Of a DNA stretch of 25,208 nt, positions 1-8,594 are shown in pieces (positions within the stretch are counted from its first letter, which is position 1; the number at the start of each line of letters is the position of its first letter). The position numbers were made by a program, and so were the translations under genes. The notes below the pieces were generated by a model. It saw only the letters and a list, made by a program, of their open reading frames with translations. It searched no databases and was not told the DNA's origin. The stretch lies in NCBI GenBank assembly GCA_035527715.1, contig DATKZY010000136.1, positions 1-25,208 of the forward strand, written 5' to 3'. Source of the DNA: DSUN01 sp035527715 (lineage in GTDB: Bacteria; Planctomycetota; PUPC01; DSUN01).

Positions 1-1
1 G

Positions 2-1846
2 AAGATGGTGGAGCGGATCATCGAGGCGGTGCGGCCCGACTATATCCAGTGCGACTGCAAGGGCCATCGGGGGCTGTGCAGCTACCCGACCAAGGTCGGC
101 CACCCGGCGCCAGGCTTCGTCCGCGACCAGCTTCGCATCTGGCGCGAGGCCACGGCCCGACGCGGCGTCGGCCTCTACATGCACTACTCGGGCGTGTGGG
201 ACAACGAGGCCGTCGCCCGCCACCCCTCCTGGGCACGCATTGACGAGAAGGGCAAACGCGACAAGCAGAAGACCTCGGTCTTCGGCCCCTACGTGGACAA
301 GCTGCTCATCCCCCAACTCAAGGAGCTGGCCGACGACTACGGGGTGGACGGCGCGTGGGTGGACGGCGAGTGCTGGGCGACGGTGCACGACTACTGCCGC
401 GAGGCCGCCGACGAGTTCCGCACGCGCACCGGCCTCCGCAAGCTGCCCGTGAGGCCCGAGGACCCCGGCTTCTTCGAGTTCTCCGAAATCTGCCGCGAGG
501 CGTTCCGAGTCTACCTCGAGCACTACGTCTCGGCGCTCCACCACCACAGCCCCGACTTCCAGATCGCGAGCAACTGGGCCTACAGCTCGTTCATGCCCGA
601 GCCGGTGACGATTCCCGTGGACTTCATCTCGGGCGACTACTCGATGCAGAACAGCGTGAACGCGGCGCGGCTCGAGGGCCGCTGCATGACGCGGCAGGGG
701 AAGCCGTGGGACCTGATGGCCTGGGGCTTCGCGGAGAAGCGGGGGGAGGGCTGCAAGAGCACGAAGAGCGTGCCCCAGCTTCAGCGCGAGGCGGCCGTCG
801 TGCTCGCCCTCGGCGGCGGGTTCCAGGCATATTTCAAGCAGAAGGCCGACGGCTCGATCTACGACTGGGAGATGAACCTGATGGCGGAGACGGCGAAGTT
901 CTGCCGCGCGCGCCAGGCCGTGTGCCATCGGGCCGAGGCCGTGCCGCAGATCGCCCTCATCAACTCGACCGCTGCCTTCTACCGCAAGTCGCCCCGCCTC
1001 TTCGCCCCCTGGGGCGGCGAGCTCACGCCGCTCTCGGGCGTCCTTCGCAGCCTCCTCGAATCGCAGTACTCGGTCGAGATTCTCTCGGAGCACCATCTGG
1101 CCGGCCGCATGGGCAACTACCCCCTCATCGTCGTGCCCGAATGGGACTACCTGGACCCGAAGTCCCGCAAGGAGCTTGTCGCCTACGCGAAGGCCGGCGG
1201 CAGCCTGCTCCTCATCGGGCCAAAGCCGGCCACGATGTTCCAGAGGGAGCTGCGCGTGCGGCTCGTCGGCAAGGCGGAGACGAAGCCGCAGTGGCTCGAG
1301 CACGACGGCTGGCTGTGCGGGATGAAGGCGCTCTCGCAACGGGTGACGCTCGGGCGGGGCGCCAAGCCCTTCGGCAGGCTCTACGCCGAGAACGACAACA
1401 AGGGGCCGTTCGAGGCCGCCGCCTCGGTCGCCCGCCTGGGCAAGGGGAAGATCGCAGCGACCTACGTGAACCTCGGCGAGCGCTACGCGAACGCCGCGAC
1501 GCCCACCGCTCGCAAGTTCCTCGCCGCACTCGTCCGCGAGCTGTTCCCGAGGCCCATCGTCGAGGTTTCAGGCTCACAGTACGTGGACGTTCAGGTCAAC
1601 CGCATCGGGGGCAAGCTGGCGGTCAACCTGGTGAACACGGCCGGCCCGCACGCCGACAACAGCGTCTACGTCCACGACGAGATTCCGCCCCTCGGCCCGC
1701 TCGCCGTCACCCTTCGCACGGGCCGCCGGCCCAAGCGCGTGACCCTGGAGCCGGCCGGCAAGCGCCTCCGCTTCGACTATGCGAAGGGAGAGCTGCGGCT
1801 CGCCGTGCCACGGCTTGAGATCCACGACATCATCGTCGCTGAATAG
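2..1846 (+). CDS. Putative glycoside hydrolase, fucosidase-like TIM barrel (5' end cut by window)
   Basis: The frame is open to the window edge, and the ATG at base 5 has no visible ribosome site, so the true start is probably outside. About 614 residues are visible. The first ~300 residues look like a (beta/alpha)8 glycosidase: PDYIQCDCKG, then GVDGAWVDGECW, whose Asp (about residue 120 counted from the ATG at 5) sits where GH29-like enzymes carry the W-x-D-G nucleophile, and FISGDYSMQN. Residues ~340-440 (SVEILSEHHLAGR, YPLIVVPEWDYL, AGGSLLLIG) resemble the glutamine-amidotransferase-like trimerisation domain of GH42-type beta-galactosidases. The tail is a beta-rich domain. It sits 10 bp before the fucosidase gene, so the two are probably one transcript and act on the same glycan. 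Substrate and exact family are not recognised; the glycosidase assignment is an inference from fold and neighbours. Confidence 0.7.
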   Translation, partial: KMVERIIEAVRPDYIQCDCKGHRGLCSYPTKVGHPAPGFVRDQLRIWREATARRGVGLYMHYSGVWDNEAVARHPSWARIDEKGKRDKQKTSVFGPYVDKLLIPQLKELADDYGVDGAWVDGECWATVHDYCREAADEFRTRTGLRKLPVRPEDPGFFEFSEICREAFRVYLEHYVSALHHHSPDFQIASNWAYSSFMPEPVTIPVDFISGDYSMQNSVNAARLEGRCMTRQGKPWDLMAWGFAEKRGEGCKSTKSVPQLQREAAVVLALGGGFQAYFKQKADGSIYDWEMNLMAETAKFCRARQAVCHRAEAVPQIALINSTAAFYRKSPRLFAPWGGELTPLSGVLRSLLESQYSVEILSEHHLAGRMGNYPLIVVPEWDYLDPKSRKELVAYAKAGGSLLLIGPKPATMFQRELRVRLVGKAETKPQWLEHDGWLCGMKALSQRVTLGRGAKPFGRLYAENDNKGPFEAAASVARLGKGKIAATYVNLGERYANAATPTARKFLAALVRELFPRPIVEVSGSQYVDVQVNRIGGKLAVNLVNTAGPHADNSVYVHDEIPPLGPLAVTLRTGRRPKRVTLEPAGKRLRFDYAKGELRLAVPRLEIHDIIVAE

Positions 1847-1856
1847 GGGGTCTGCC

Positions 1857-3608
1857 TTGAAGCCACTTGCTGCGTTTGCTCTCGCCCTGGCCGTGGCCTA
1901 CGGCGGCGAGGGGGTGAAGTACGAGGCGAACTGGGCGTCGCTGGATAAGCGGCCGACGCCCGCCTGGCTCGCCGAGGGGCGGTTCGGGATTTTCATCCAC
2001 TGGGGCGTCTACTCCGTGCCCGCCTGGGCGCCCAAGGGCCAATACGCCGAGTGGTACTGGAACCACATGCAGAACAAGAAGGGCGCGACCTGGAAACACC
2101 ACGCGACGACCTACGGCGAGGACTTCAAGTACGAGCAGTTCGCCCCGATGTTCAAGGCCGAGAAGTTCAACCCCGCCGAGTGGGCCGAGCTGTTCGAGAA
2201 GTCGGGCGCCCGTTACGTGGTCCTCACGTCGAAGCACCACGACGGCTTCTGCCTCTGGCCCGCCCCTGATTCCAAGGGCTGGAACAGCGTGGAGGCCGGG
2301 CCAAAGCGCGACCTGCTCGGCGACCTCACGAAGGCGGTCCGCAAGACCGAGGTCAGGATGGGCTTCTACTATTCGTTCTACGAGTGGTTCCACCCGCTCT
2401 ATCGCAGCGACGTGAAGCGCTACGTCGCCGAGCACATGATCCCCCAGTTCAAGGACCTGGTCACACGCTACGCTCCCGACGTGATCTGGCCCGACGGCGA
2501 GTGGGAGCAGCCCGACAAGGCCTGGCGGAGCGAGGAGCTTCTCGCCTGGGTCTTCAACGAATCGCCCTGCCGCGAGAGCGTGGCGGTGAACGACCGCTGG
2601 GGCCGCGGCTGCCGCAGCCACCACGGCGGCTACTACACATCGGAGTACGGCGGGCACGGCGGAAAGATTGGCGCCGAGCACATCTGGGAGGAGTGCCAGG
2701 GCATCGGCCGCTCGTTCGGCTACAACCGCAACGAGGGGCCGCAGGACTACCGGAGCACCCGCCAGTGCCTCGAGCTGCTCGTCAACTGCGTGAGCCGCGG
2801 CGGCAACCTGCTGCTCGACATCGGCCCCGACGCCGACGGCACGATCCCGCAGATCATGCAGGACCGCCTGCTCGAGATGGGCGCGTGGCTGAAGGCCAAC
2901 GGCGAGAGCATCTACGGCTGCGGGGCGAGCCCGCTCCGCAGCACGCCCTGGGGCCGCTGCACGGCGAAGCCGGGCCGGCTCTATCTCCACGTCTACAACT
3001 GGCCGAAGGGGACGCTGGAGGTCCGCGGCCTCAAGAACGAGGTGAAGAAGGCATACCTCCTGGCCGACCCCGAGCGCAAGCCGCTCGAGGTCAAGCAGGC
3101 CGAGGACGCGGTGAGCATCGCGCTGCCCGCCGAGGCGCCCGACAAGCTCATCAGCGTCGTGGCCATGGAGATCGAGGGCACGGCGGAGGTGGACACCTCG
3201 ATCCGCCAGGCCGCCGACGGCACCATCGCCCTCCGGGCGGGCAGCGCCGCCGTCCACGGCTCGAAGGTCAAGTATGAATCGGGCGGGGACAAGGACAACC
3301 TCGGCTACTGGACCGATCCCGCCGACTGGGTGAGTTGGGAGTTCACGGTCACGAAGCCGGGCACGTTTCAGGTCGAGGTCGTCCAGGCCTGCGCGCCCGG
3401 CAGCGGCGGCGAGTACACCGTCGCCATCGGCGGCCAGCAACTGGCGGCCAAGGTCAGGGAGACCGGCCACTGGGACAAGTATGTCACCGAGAAGCTGGGC
3501 GCGCTGAAGCTCGACCAGCCGGGCCGCTACACCCTCTCGGTCAGGCCCAAGGGCAAGGCCGGCGAAGCCGTGATGAACCTGCGCGCGATCACCCTGCGTC
3601 CGATGTGA
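1857..3608 (+). CDS. Secreted alpha-L-fucosidase, GH29 family
   Basis: Hydrolyses terminal alpha-L-fucose from glycans, with retention of configuration in this family. The TTG at 1857 is the best start: AGGGGG (1845-1850) lies 6 bases before it, and it gives a 583-residue protein with a signal peptide (KPLAAFALALAVAYGG). GH29 landmarks are clear: FGIFIHWGVYSVPAW, YVVLTSKHHDGFCLW, and RYAPDVIWPDGEW with the likely nucleophile Asp213, then NLLLDIGPDADGTIP. The last ~130 residues, from about ADGTIALRAGSAAVHG, form a beta-sandwich like the C-terminal carbohydrate-binding domain seen in many bacterial fucosidases. The acid/base residue varies in GH29 and was not assigned. It starts 10 bp after the preceding hydrolase gene. 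Its final 20 bp overlap the stop end of a convergent small gene. Confidence 0.95.
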   Translation: MKPLAAFALALAVAYGGEGVKYEANWASLDKRPTPAWLAEGRFGIFIHWGVYSVPAWAPKGQYAEWYWNHMQNKKGATWKHHATTYGEDFKYEQFAPMFKAEKFNPAEWAELFEKSGARYVVLTSKHHDGFCLWPAPDSKGWNSVEAGPKRDLLGDLTKAVRKTEVRMGFYYSFYEWFHPLYRSDVKRYVAEHMIPQFKDLVTRYAPDVIWPDGEWEQPDKAWRSEELLAWVFNESPCRESVAVNDRWGRGCRSHHGGYYTSEYGGHGGKIGAEHIWEECQGIGRSFGYNRNEGPQDYRSTRQCLELLVNCVSRGGNLLLDIGPDADGTIPQIMQDRLLEMGAWLKANGESIYGCGASPLRSTPWGRCTAKPGRLYLHVYNWPKGTLEVRGLKNEVKKAYLLADPERKPLEVKQAEDAVSIALPAEAPDKLISVVAMEIEGTAEVDTSIRQAADGTIALRAGSAAVHGSKVKYESGGDKDNLGYWTDPADWVSWEFTVTKPGTFQVEVVQACAPGSGGEYTVAIGGQQLAAKVRETGHWDKYVTEKLGALKLDQPGRYTLSVRPKGKAGEAVMNLRAITLRPM

Positions 3609-4002
3609 TGCCGACGTCGGTGGGAGCGGGGAACTCGGCGCGCCGCGGGTGACCGGCGAATCCGCCGGTGGGAGGCCCGGGCTCCGGCTTTTCCGGGGGC
3701 GCGGGCGCGGCGCGAGGCCTGGCGCCGTTCGGCACCTGGCGCGGCCGATTGACGAGCGGCCAGTGGATCGGGATGTACGGCTCGCCGACGTAGACCACGC
3801 CGGTCTCGATGTCCTGGCGTTCCGTGATCTCGATGACCGCGATATGGCGGCCGATCGCTCGCGGGCCGAGCTTGTTCGCCACCGCGTCCACCGCGGACCG
3901 TGCGTCCCTCTCGATTACGACGACTTCCTGGGCGACACGAGCGGTAGTATTGTGGTCCTCGTAGTACGCCGTCATCCGGTATCTATTCACGATTGGCCCC
4001 AT
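3589..4002 (-). CDS. Small unknown protein, Pro-rich C-terminus
   Basis: I do not recognise the family. The frame encodes ~137 residues from the ATG at 4002; a GTG at 3990 preceded by GGGG at 6 bases is an alternative start. The first ~80 residues look folded (MTAYYEDHNTTARVAQEVV, AVDAVANKLGPRAIGRHIAV, ETGVVYVGEPYIPIHWP) with alternating beta and alpha character. The last ~45 residues are rich in Pro, Ala and Arg and look disordered. Two things argue it is real: its codons have strong G/C preference at third positions like the neighbours, and a good promoter (TTGCGA-17-TACACT) lies just upstream at 4059-4031. It converges on the fucosidase gene and overlaps its end by 20 bp. Confidence 0.6.
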   Translation of the reverse strand: MGPIVNRYRMTAYYEDHNTTARVAQEVVVIERDARSAVDAVANKLGPRAIGRHIAVIEITERQDIETGVVYVGEPYIPIHWPLVNRPRQVPNGARPRAAPAPPEKPEPGPPTGGFAGHPRRAEFPAPTDVGITSDAG

Positions 4003-4030
4003 GATGGGGCAAGCAGCGTGCGGCATAGAG

Positions 4031-4059
4031 AGTGTACCCCAGTTGCCGGCCGATCGCAA
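4031..4059 (-). promoter_or_regulatory. Sigma70-type promoter for the small minus-strand gene
   Basis: On the minus strand TTGCGA (4059-4054) and TACACT (4036-4031) are separated by 17 bases. The predicted transcript would begin near 4024, about 20 bases before the ATG at 4002. Confidence 0.5.
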
Positions 4060-4245
4060 GATCGCCGAGAGCAGTTCGCCGCAAGTCGCTGGCCGCCGAT
4101 GCGTTATGGCGACGCTTGAGGGGCGGCGTCCCTGCCCGCCGCTTCGCGATTTCCCAAACCATCCCCTTTTCGGTAACATGGGGCGACAAGGCGTGAGCCC
4201 GGCACGCGGGTCCCAATCGTCCGTGCTGTGCAGGGGGAAGAAACC

Positions 4246-5340
4246 TTGAAGGCCAAGGCCGCCGTCCTCGAGAAGTTCAACGAGCCCCTGGTGTTCCGCG
4301 AGTTCGACGTCCAGCCCCTCGCCGAGGGCGAGGTGCTCGTGCGGATCGCCGCCGCCGGCGTGTGCGGGTCCGACGTGCACATGTGGCGCGGCAAGGACCC
4401 TCGCACGCCGCTGCCGATGATCCTCGGCCACGAGGGCGTGGGCACCATCGCCGACACGGGCGGCGAGAAGCGCGACCTCCTCGGCCGCGTGCTCAAGCCC
4501 GGCGACAAGGTGATGTGGGAGCGCGGCGTGATGTGCGGGCGCTGCACCTACTGCGTCGTGCGCAAGGAGCCGTCGCTGTGCCCCCATCGCCGCACCTACG
4601 GCATCTCGTTCTCATGCGCCGAGCCGCCGCACCTGCGCGGCTGCTACGCGGAGTATCTGCACGTCAAGGCGGGCGCCCACTTCATCCGCATAGACGACGC
4701 GATTGACCCCGCGGTGCTCGTGGCGGCCTCGTGCTCGGGCGCCACGGCGGCGCACGCGATCGAGGTCTCGCGGATTCGGCCGGGCGACGTGGTGCTCGTG
4801 GTCGGCCCCGGGCCCGTCGGCCTCTTCTGCCTCGCCTTCGCGCTCAAGGCGGGGGCGAGCCGGGTCTACGTCTCAGGCACGCCGGCCGATGTCTCGCGCC
4901 TCGAAATGGCCAAGGCCTTCGGCGCGGCGGGCACGATCAACGTCGGCGAGATGAACGCCGATCAGCGCAAGCAGCTTCTCCTCGACGCCACGGGCGGGTT
5001 CGGGCCGAACGTGGTGCTCGATTGCACAGGCTCGGTGCGGGCGCTGGAGGAGAACATCGCCCTCGTCGCACCGGGCGGCACGTATGCGATCCCCGGCATT
5101 GCCGAGCCGCGCGAGCGCTTCCCCGTGGACCTCTTCGCCTGGATCGCCCGCAAGAACGTCGCGCTCCAGGGCGTGTGGGTGAGCGACACGAATCACCTCT
5201 GGCAGGCGGTCCAGCTCGTCCTCTCGCGCCAGTTCCCCTTCGAGCGCCTCGTCACCCACACCTTCCCGCTCGCCGACGCGATGCAGGGCCTCGCGGCGGT
5301 GGAGAAGTGCGAGGCGGTGAAAGCGGTCCTGAAGCCATGA
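4246..5340 (+). CDS. Zinc-dependent alcohol/polyol dehydrogenase (MDR family)
   Basis: A 364-residue NAD(P)-dependent medium-chain dehydrogenase, related to sorbitol and threonine dehydrogenases. The TTG at 4246 is preferred because GGGGGAAG (4233-4240) precedes it and the protein then begins KAKAAVLEKFNEPLVF, the usual family start; an upstream in-frame GTG at 4228 would put the ribosome site inside the gene. Catalytic zinc ligands are visible as Cys40 (GVCGSDVH) and His62-Glu63 (GHEGVG). The structural zinc site is Cys97, Cys100, Cys103 and Cys112; the last gap is 8 residues rather than the common 7. The nucleotide-binding motif is VVGPGPVG, followed by an Asp-rich second half. It stands alone on the strand. 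Given the fucosidase upstream a sugar or polyol substrate is plausible, but that is only inference. Confidence 0.93.
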   Translation: MKAKAAVLEKFNEPLVFREFDVQPLAEGEVLVRIAAAGVCGSDVHMWRGKDPRTPLPMILGHEGVGTIADTGGEKRDLLGRVLKPGDKVMWERGVMCGRCTYCVVRKEPSLCPHRRTYGISFSCAEPPHLRGCYAEYLHVKAGAHFIRIDDAIDPAVLVAASCSGATAAHAIEVSRIRPGDVVLVVGPGPVGLFCLAFALKAGASRVYVSGTPADVSRLEMAKAFGAAGTINVGEMNADQRKQLLLDATGGFGPNVVLDCTGSVRALEENIALVAPGGTYAIPGIAEPRERFPVDLFAWIARKNVALQGVWVSDTNHLWQAVQLVLSRQFPFERLVTHTFPLADAMQGLAAVEKCEAVKAVLKP

Positions 5341-5465
5341 CGCGTGACCCGTGACGGTGATCAGAACAGCACAGCATAGTGAGGCATGCATACTTGCACG
5401 CGGAACTTGCCAGAGCCTGAGTGCCCACAGCGAGCCGGTGCCGCCCCCGATCACCGAAGAGGTGG

Positions 5466-5494
5466 TTGACTGTGGAGCGGGCGCGGAGTAGGAT
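5466..5494 (+). promoter_or_regulatory. Sigma70-type promoter of the toxin-antitoxin module
   Basis: TTGACT (5466-5471) and TAGGAT (5489-5494) with a 17-base spacer. It lies about 65 bases before the likely toxin start at 5561. The rest of 5341-5465 shows nothing recognisable. Confidence 0.55.
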
Positions 5495-5560
5495 GACTGC
5501 GGGTGGTGCGATGGGCGCGCGCCGTGTACTCCACTGGCAGGCGTTGAGACGAGGGGGCGG

Positions 5561-5859
5561 TTGAGCTACCGGATCGAGTTCTCGCCTAGGCCGAGGAACA
5601 CTTGCAGGGCTTGACCGCGCGCAAGCAAGCTCTCGTCCTGGACCATGTCGAGCGGCAGCTCGCCCACCAGCCCACGGAGCAGACGCGGAAAAGGAAGCGC
5701 ATGCGTGCGAACCCGCTCGCACCCTGGGAATTACGCATTGGGGACATTCGAGTGTACTATGACGTGCAGGCCAGCCCCGTGCGGATGGTCCTCATCCGGG
5801 CCGTCGGGGTGAAAGAGCATGGCCAACTGCGCCTCGCAGGAAAGGTGGTTGCGATATGA
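5561..5859 (+). pseudogene. RelE/ParE-family toxin, frameshifted
   Basis: The toxin of a type II module; intact family members are mRNA interferases (RelE) or gyrase poisons (ParE). The expected start is TTG 5561 after GAGGGGG, reading L-SYRIEFSP, the usual first strand. At 5588 the frame is lost. The continuation AEEHLQGLTARKQALVLDHVE is in another frame, and that frame meets TAG at 5587-5589. Adding one base after CCT would restore SP-E-AEEH, which fits family sequences. The rest is normal: APWELRIGDIRVYYDV and VLIRAVGVKEHGQL. A truncated product from the TTG at 5602 is possible but would lack the first strand. It overlaps the antitoxin gene by four bases (ATGA), so translation was coupled. 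The toxin-first order resembles relE/higB-type loci. A one-base assembly error remains possible. Confidence 0.75.
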
Positions 5860-6131
5860 AGACGGTTGAGATGGACGAGGCCAAGGGGACCCTGGCCGAG
5901 TACGCGCGCGGGCTGCGGCGCGAACCGGTTATCCTCACTCGACGGGGGAAGCCTGTGGCCGCACTGGTCTCCGTTGAGGACGAGGATTGGGAGAGCATCA
6001 GCCTCAGCACCAACCCTGAGTTCATGGCGATCATCGAGCGCTCCCGCAGACGCCATGCGGCGGAGGGTGGCATCCCAATCGCGGAGGTTCGCCGCCGCCT
6101 CGGACTAGCCAAGACGCGCCGCCGGCGGTAG
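5856..6131 (+). CDS. Phd/YefM-type antitoxin
   Basis: A 91-residue antitoxin that would bind the toxin and repress its own operon. The N-terminal DNA-binding half has the Phd/YefM pattern: KTVEMDEAKGTLAEYARGL, then EPVILTRRGKPVAALVSVED. The C-terminal part (NPEFMAIIERSRRRHAAEGGI) is the toxin-neutralising helix region, ending in a basic tail (KTRRRR). Its ATG overlaps the toxin stop codon. The reading frame is intact although the toxin frame is broken, as expected if the toxin was lost first or is misassembled. Confidence 0.88.
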   Translation: MKTVEMDEAKGTLAEYARGLRREPVILTRRGKPVAALVSVEDEDWESISLSTNPEFMAIIERSRRRHAAEGGIPIAEVRRRLGLAKTRRRR

Positions 6132-6181
6132 GCGCCCCGCCCGCCGGCCCACCCAATGCCCACGCCTATGGGAGCTTGTCC

Positions 6182-8191
6182 ATGATTGACCACGGCGAAC
6201 AACCGTTCGGCAGCCTCAAGGCTCGCGTGCTCTCGGTGCAGACGCTCATCATCGGCTCGGGGGCCGCGGCGCTGAATTGCGCCGAACACCTGCACGAGAT
6301 GGGGATGACCGACCTGCTGGTCGTCACCGATCAGCTCGGCGGCGGCACGTCGTGCAACTCGGGCTCCGACAAGCAGACCTACTACAAGCTCGGCATCTTC
6401 GGCGACACTCCCGACAGCCCGATGGAGTTCGCCCGCACGCTCGCCGCCGGCGGCATGATGCACGGCGACCTCGCCTACATCGAGGGCCTCGGCTCGGCGC
6501 CCGAGTTCTTCCACCTGGTCCGCAACGGCGTGCCCTTCCCCTTCAACGCCTACGGCGCCTTCGTGGGCTACAAGACCGACCACGACCCGCGCCAGCGCGC
6601 GACGAGCGCCGGGCCGAAAACCTCGCAGTTCATGGTCAACCGCGCCCTCGCCCAGGTGCGCCGCAACGCCACGCCCGTCCTCGACCGCGTCGACGTCATT
6701 CGCCTGTTGGTGGCGGGCGAAGGGGACGAGAGGCGGGTCATCGGCGCCGTGGCGCTTCAGCTCGACAAGCTCGACGCGCCAAACTTCGGCCTGCTCGTCA
6801 TCAACGCCGAGAACGTCGTGATGGGCACGGGCGGGCCGGGCGAGATGTACCGCATCTCGGTCTATCCCCACGGGCAGATCGGCAACCACGGCCTCGCCCT
6901 CGAGACCGGCGCCATAGCCAACAACCTGGCCGAGAGCCAGTTCGGCCTCGCCTCGACGAAGTTCCGCTGGAACCTCTCCGGCACCTACCAGCAGGTCATC
7001 CCCTGCTACTTCTCGACCAACGCCGAGGGGCGCGGCCGCCGCTACTTCCTCAACGACTACTTCGAGACGATGCGCCAGGTGGCGACCAACACGTTTCTCA
7101 AGGGCTACCAGTGGCCCTTCCACGCCTCAAGGCTCCAGAACTTCGGCTCGTCGGTCGTGGACATCGCGGTGGCGAACGAGGTGGCCGCGGGCCGTCGCGT
7201 GTTCATGGATTTCATGGCCAACCCCGTGCCGGGCGCGGGGATGGGCGAGTTCTCGCTGGCCGACGTGGGCGACGAGGCCCGCCGCTACCTCGAGCGCTCG
7301 GGCGCGCTCCAGGCCACGCCCTACGAGCGTCTCGCCCACATGAACCCCGAGAGCATCGAGCTGTACGCCGAGCACGGCATTGACCTGCGCGAGCCGCTCG
7401 AGTGCGCCGTGTGCACGCAGCACAACAACGGCGGCCTGCGCGGCTCGATCTGGTGGGAGTCGAACATTCGGCACCTGTTCCCGATCGGCGAGCTGAACGG
7501 CGCGCACGGCGTGCGCCCCGGCGGCAGCGCGCTGAACAGCGGCCAGGTGGGCGGCCTGCGCGCCGCGCACCGCATCAAGGCCGTCTACAACGCCGACCCG
7601 ATGCCGCCGGCCGAGTTCCTCAAGGTCGCGGCGGGCCAGGTGGCGAGCGAGGTGGCCGACATCCAGCGCCTGCTCGGTTCGCCCGACGACGCCCCGACGC
7701 CCGCGCAGGTGCGGGGCGAGATCCAGGACCGGATGACCGCCGACGGCGCGTTCCTGCGCTCGGCCGCGGGCATTGACGACGCGGTCGGCGGGGCAAAGGC
7801 CCTCCGGGCCGCCGTCGCCGCGAAGGGCATGCGCCTCGCCGGGCGGGCCGACTTGCCCGCTGCCATCCAGAACGTGCACCTGTGCCTCACCCACATCGCC
7901 TTCCTTCAGACCATTCAGACGCTCATCGAGCGGGGCGGCGGCAGCCGCGGCGGCTACCTGATCCTCGACGGGAAGGGCGACCTGACCGTTAAGACGAAAC
8001 GCGGCTCGGAGCTGCCGCACCGCAGCGAGAACATGGCCATGCGCGGCGAAATCCTCGAAACCCGCCTCGCCGCAGGCGGCGACTTCGAGGTCCGCCACGT
8101 CCCCGTCCGCCCGCTGCCCGACGACGACTCCTGGTACGAGACCGCCTGGCGGCAGTGGCTGCGGGGCGAGATTTTCCGTGTGGGCGAGTGA
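6182..8191 (+). CDS. FAD-dependent oxidoreductase, succinate dehydrogenase/fumarate reductase flavoprotein type
   Basis: A 669-residue flavoprotein of the FAD-binding-2 superfamily (fumarate reductase, L-aspartate oxidase, APS reductase). ATG 6182 is chosen because GGGAG (6170-6174) is 7 bases upstream; an in-frame TTG at 6176 is too close to it. The FAD-binding signature is LIIGSGAAALNCAEHL (Gly25-x-Gly27). The family GGGTS-type motif follows (GGGTSCNSGSD), then the C-terminal FAD-contact segment GELNGAHGVRPGGSALNSGQVGG around residues 436-458. HNNGGLRGSIWWE corresponds to the conserved His-x-x-Gly-Gly region. No signal peptide or iron-sulfur subunit gene is adjacent, so it probably works in the cytoplasm on an unidentified substrate. 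The ModE-like regulator gene starts 21 bp downstream, suggesting co-transcription. Confidence 0.85.
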   Translation: MIDHGEQPFGSLKARVLSVQTLIIGSGAAALNCAEHLHEMGMTDLLVVTDQLGGGTSCNSGSDKQTYYKLGIFGDTPDSPMEFARTLAAGGMMHGDLAYIEGLGSAPEFFHLVRNGVPFPFNAYGAFVGYKTDHDPRQRATSAGPKTSQFMVNRALAQVRRNATPVLDRVDVIRLLVAGEGDERRVIGAVALQLDKLDAPNFGLLVINAENVVMGTGGPGEMYRISVYPHGQIGNHGLALETGAIANNLAESQFGLASTKFRWNLSGTYQQVIPCYFSTNAEGRGRRYFLNDYFETMRQVATNTFLKGYQWPFHASRLQNFGSSVVDIAVANEVAAGRRVFMDFMANPVPGAGMGEFSLADVGDEARRYLERSGALQATPYERLAHMNPESIELYAEHGIDLREPLECAVCTQHNNGGLRGSIWWESNIRHLFPIGELNGAHGVRPGGSALNSGQVGGLRAAHRIKAVYNADPMPPAEFLKVAAGQVASEVADIQRLLGSPDDAPTPAQVRGEIQDRMTADGAFLRSAAGIDDAVGGAKALRAAVAAKGMRLAGRADLPAAIQNVHLCLTHIAFLQTIQTLIERGGGSRGGYLILDGKGDLTVKTKRGSELPHRSENMAMRGEILETRLAAGGDFEVRHVPVRPLPDDDSWYETAWRQWLRGEIFRVGE

Positions 8192-8212
8192 TCCGCATTG
8201 GAGGTGGCTGCC

Positions 8213-8551
8213 ATGCTTGCCGTGCGCTTCAAGACGTGGGTGGAGAGCGACGGGGTGGCCGTGTTCGGCGACGGGCGCGCCCGCCTGCTCGAGGCGATCG
8301 AGGCGACCGGCTCGCTCACCGCGGCGGCCAAGGCGCTGGGGATGCCCTACCGCACGGCGTGGAAGCACGTGAGCCACATGGAGCGCGGCGTGGGCACGAG
8401 GCTCCTCGAGCGCAAGGCCGGCGGCGCCCGCGGCGGCGGCACACGGCTCACCGAGACAGGCCGCCGGCTGCTCCGCGGCTACCGCACGTTCCGCCGGGGC
8501 CTCGACAAGTGGGTCGAGGCCCGCTTCCGCCGCTTCGTCCGCCTCGCCTGA
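8213..8551 (+). CDS. ModE N-terminal-type winged-helix transcriptional regulator
   Basis: A 112-residue DNA-binding protein. ATG 8213 is chosen for GGAGG (8200-8204) at 8 bases. The fold is the LysR-like winged helix of ModE: GDGRARLLEAIEATGSLTAAAKALG, recognition helix MPYRTAWKHVSHMER (residues 44-58), then a wing (RLLERKAGGARGGGTRLTETGRRLL). The molybdate-binding TOBE/MOP domains of full ModE are absent; stand-alone versions of this domain exist in many genomes. It follows the flavoprotein gene closely. Fifty bases downstream lies a palindrome closely matching the ModE box, its likely operator. Whether molybdate is sensed at all is unknown, since the ligand domain is missing. Confidence 0.9.
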   Translation: MLAVRFKTWVESDGVAVFGDGRARLLEAIEATGSLTAAAKALGMPYRTAWKHVSHMERGVGTRLLERKAGGARGGGTRLTETGRRLLRGYRTFRRGLDKWVEARFRRFVRLA

Positions 8552-8594
8552 CCGCGCCATCGGCCCCGCCCCGGCGGCACGGGCGAACTAGAAC

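Noticed and set aside
1830..3470. Long open frame on the minus strand opposite the fucosidase gene
   Set aside because: It is a shadow of the GH29 frame: high GC keeps stops rare, the composition is Leu/Val/Arg/Ala-rich without motifs, and the plus strand is unmistakably coding.
5585..5592. Programmed -1 frameshift in the toxin gene
   Set aside because: The sequence CCTAGGCC is not a slippery heptamer and no pseudoknot or stimulatory stem is apparent; a lost base or assembly error is simpler.
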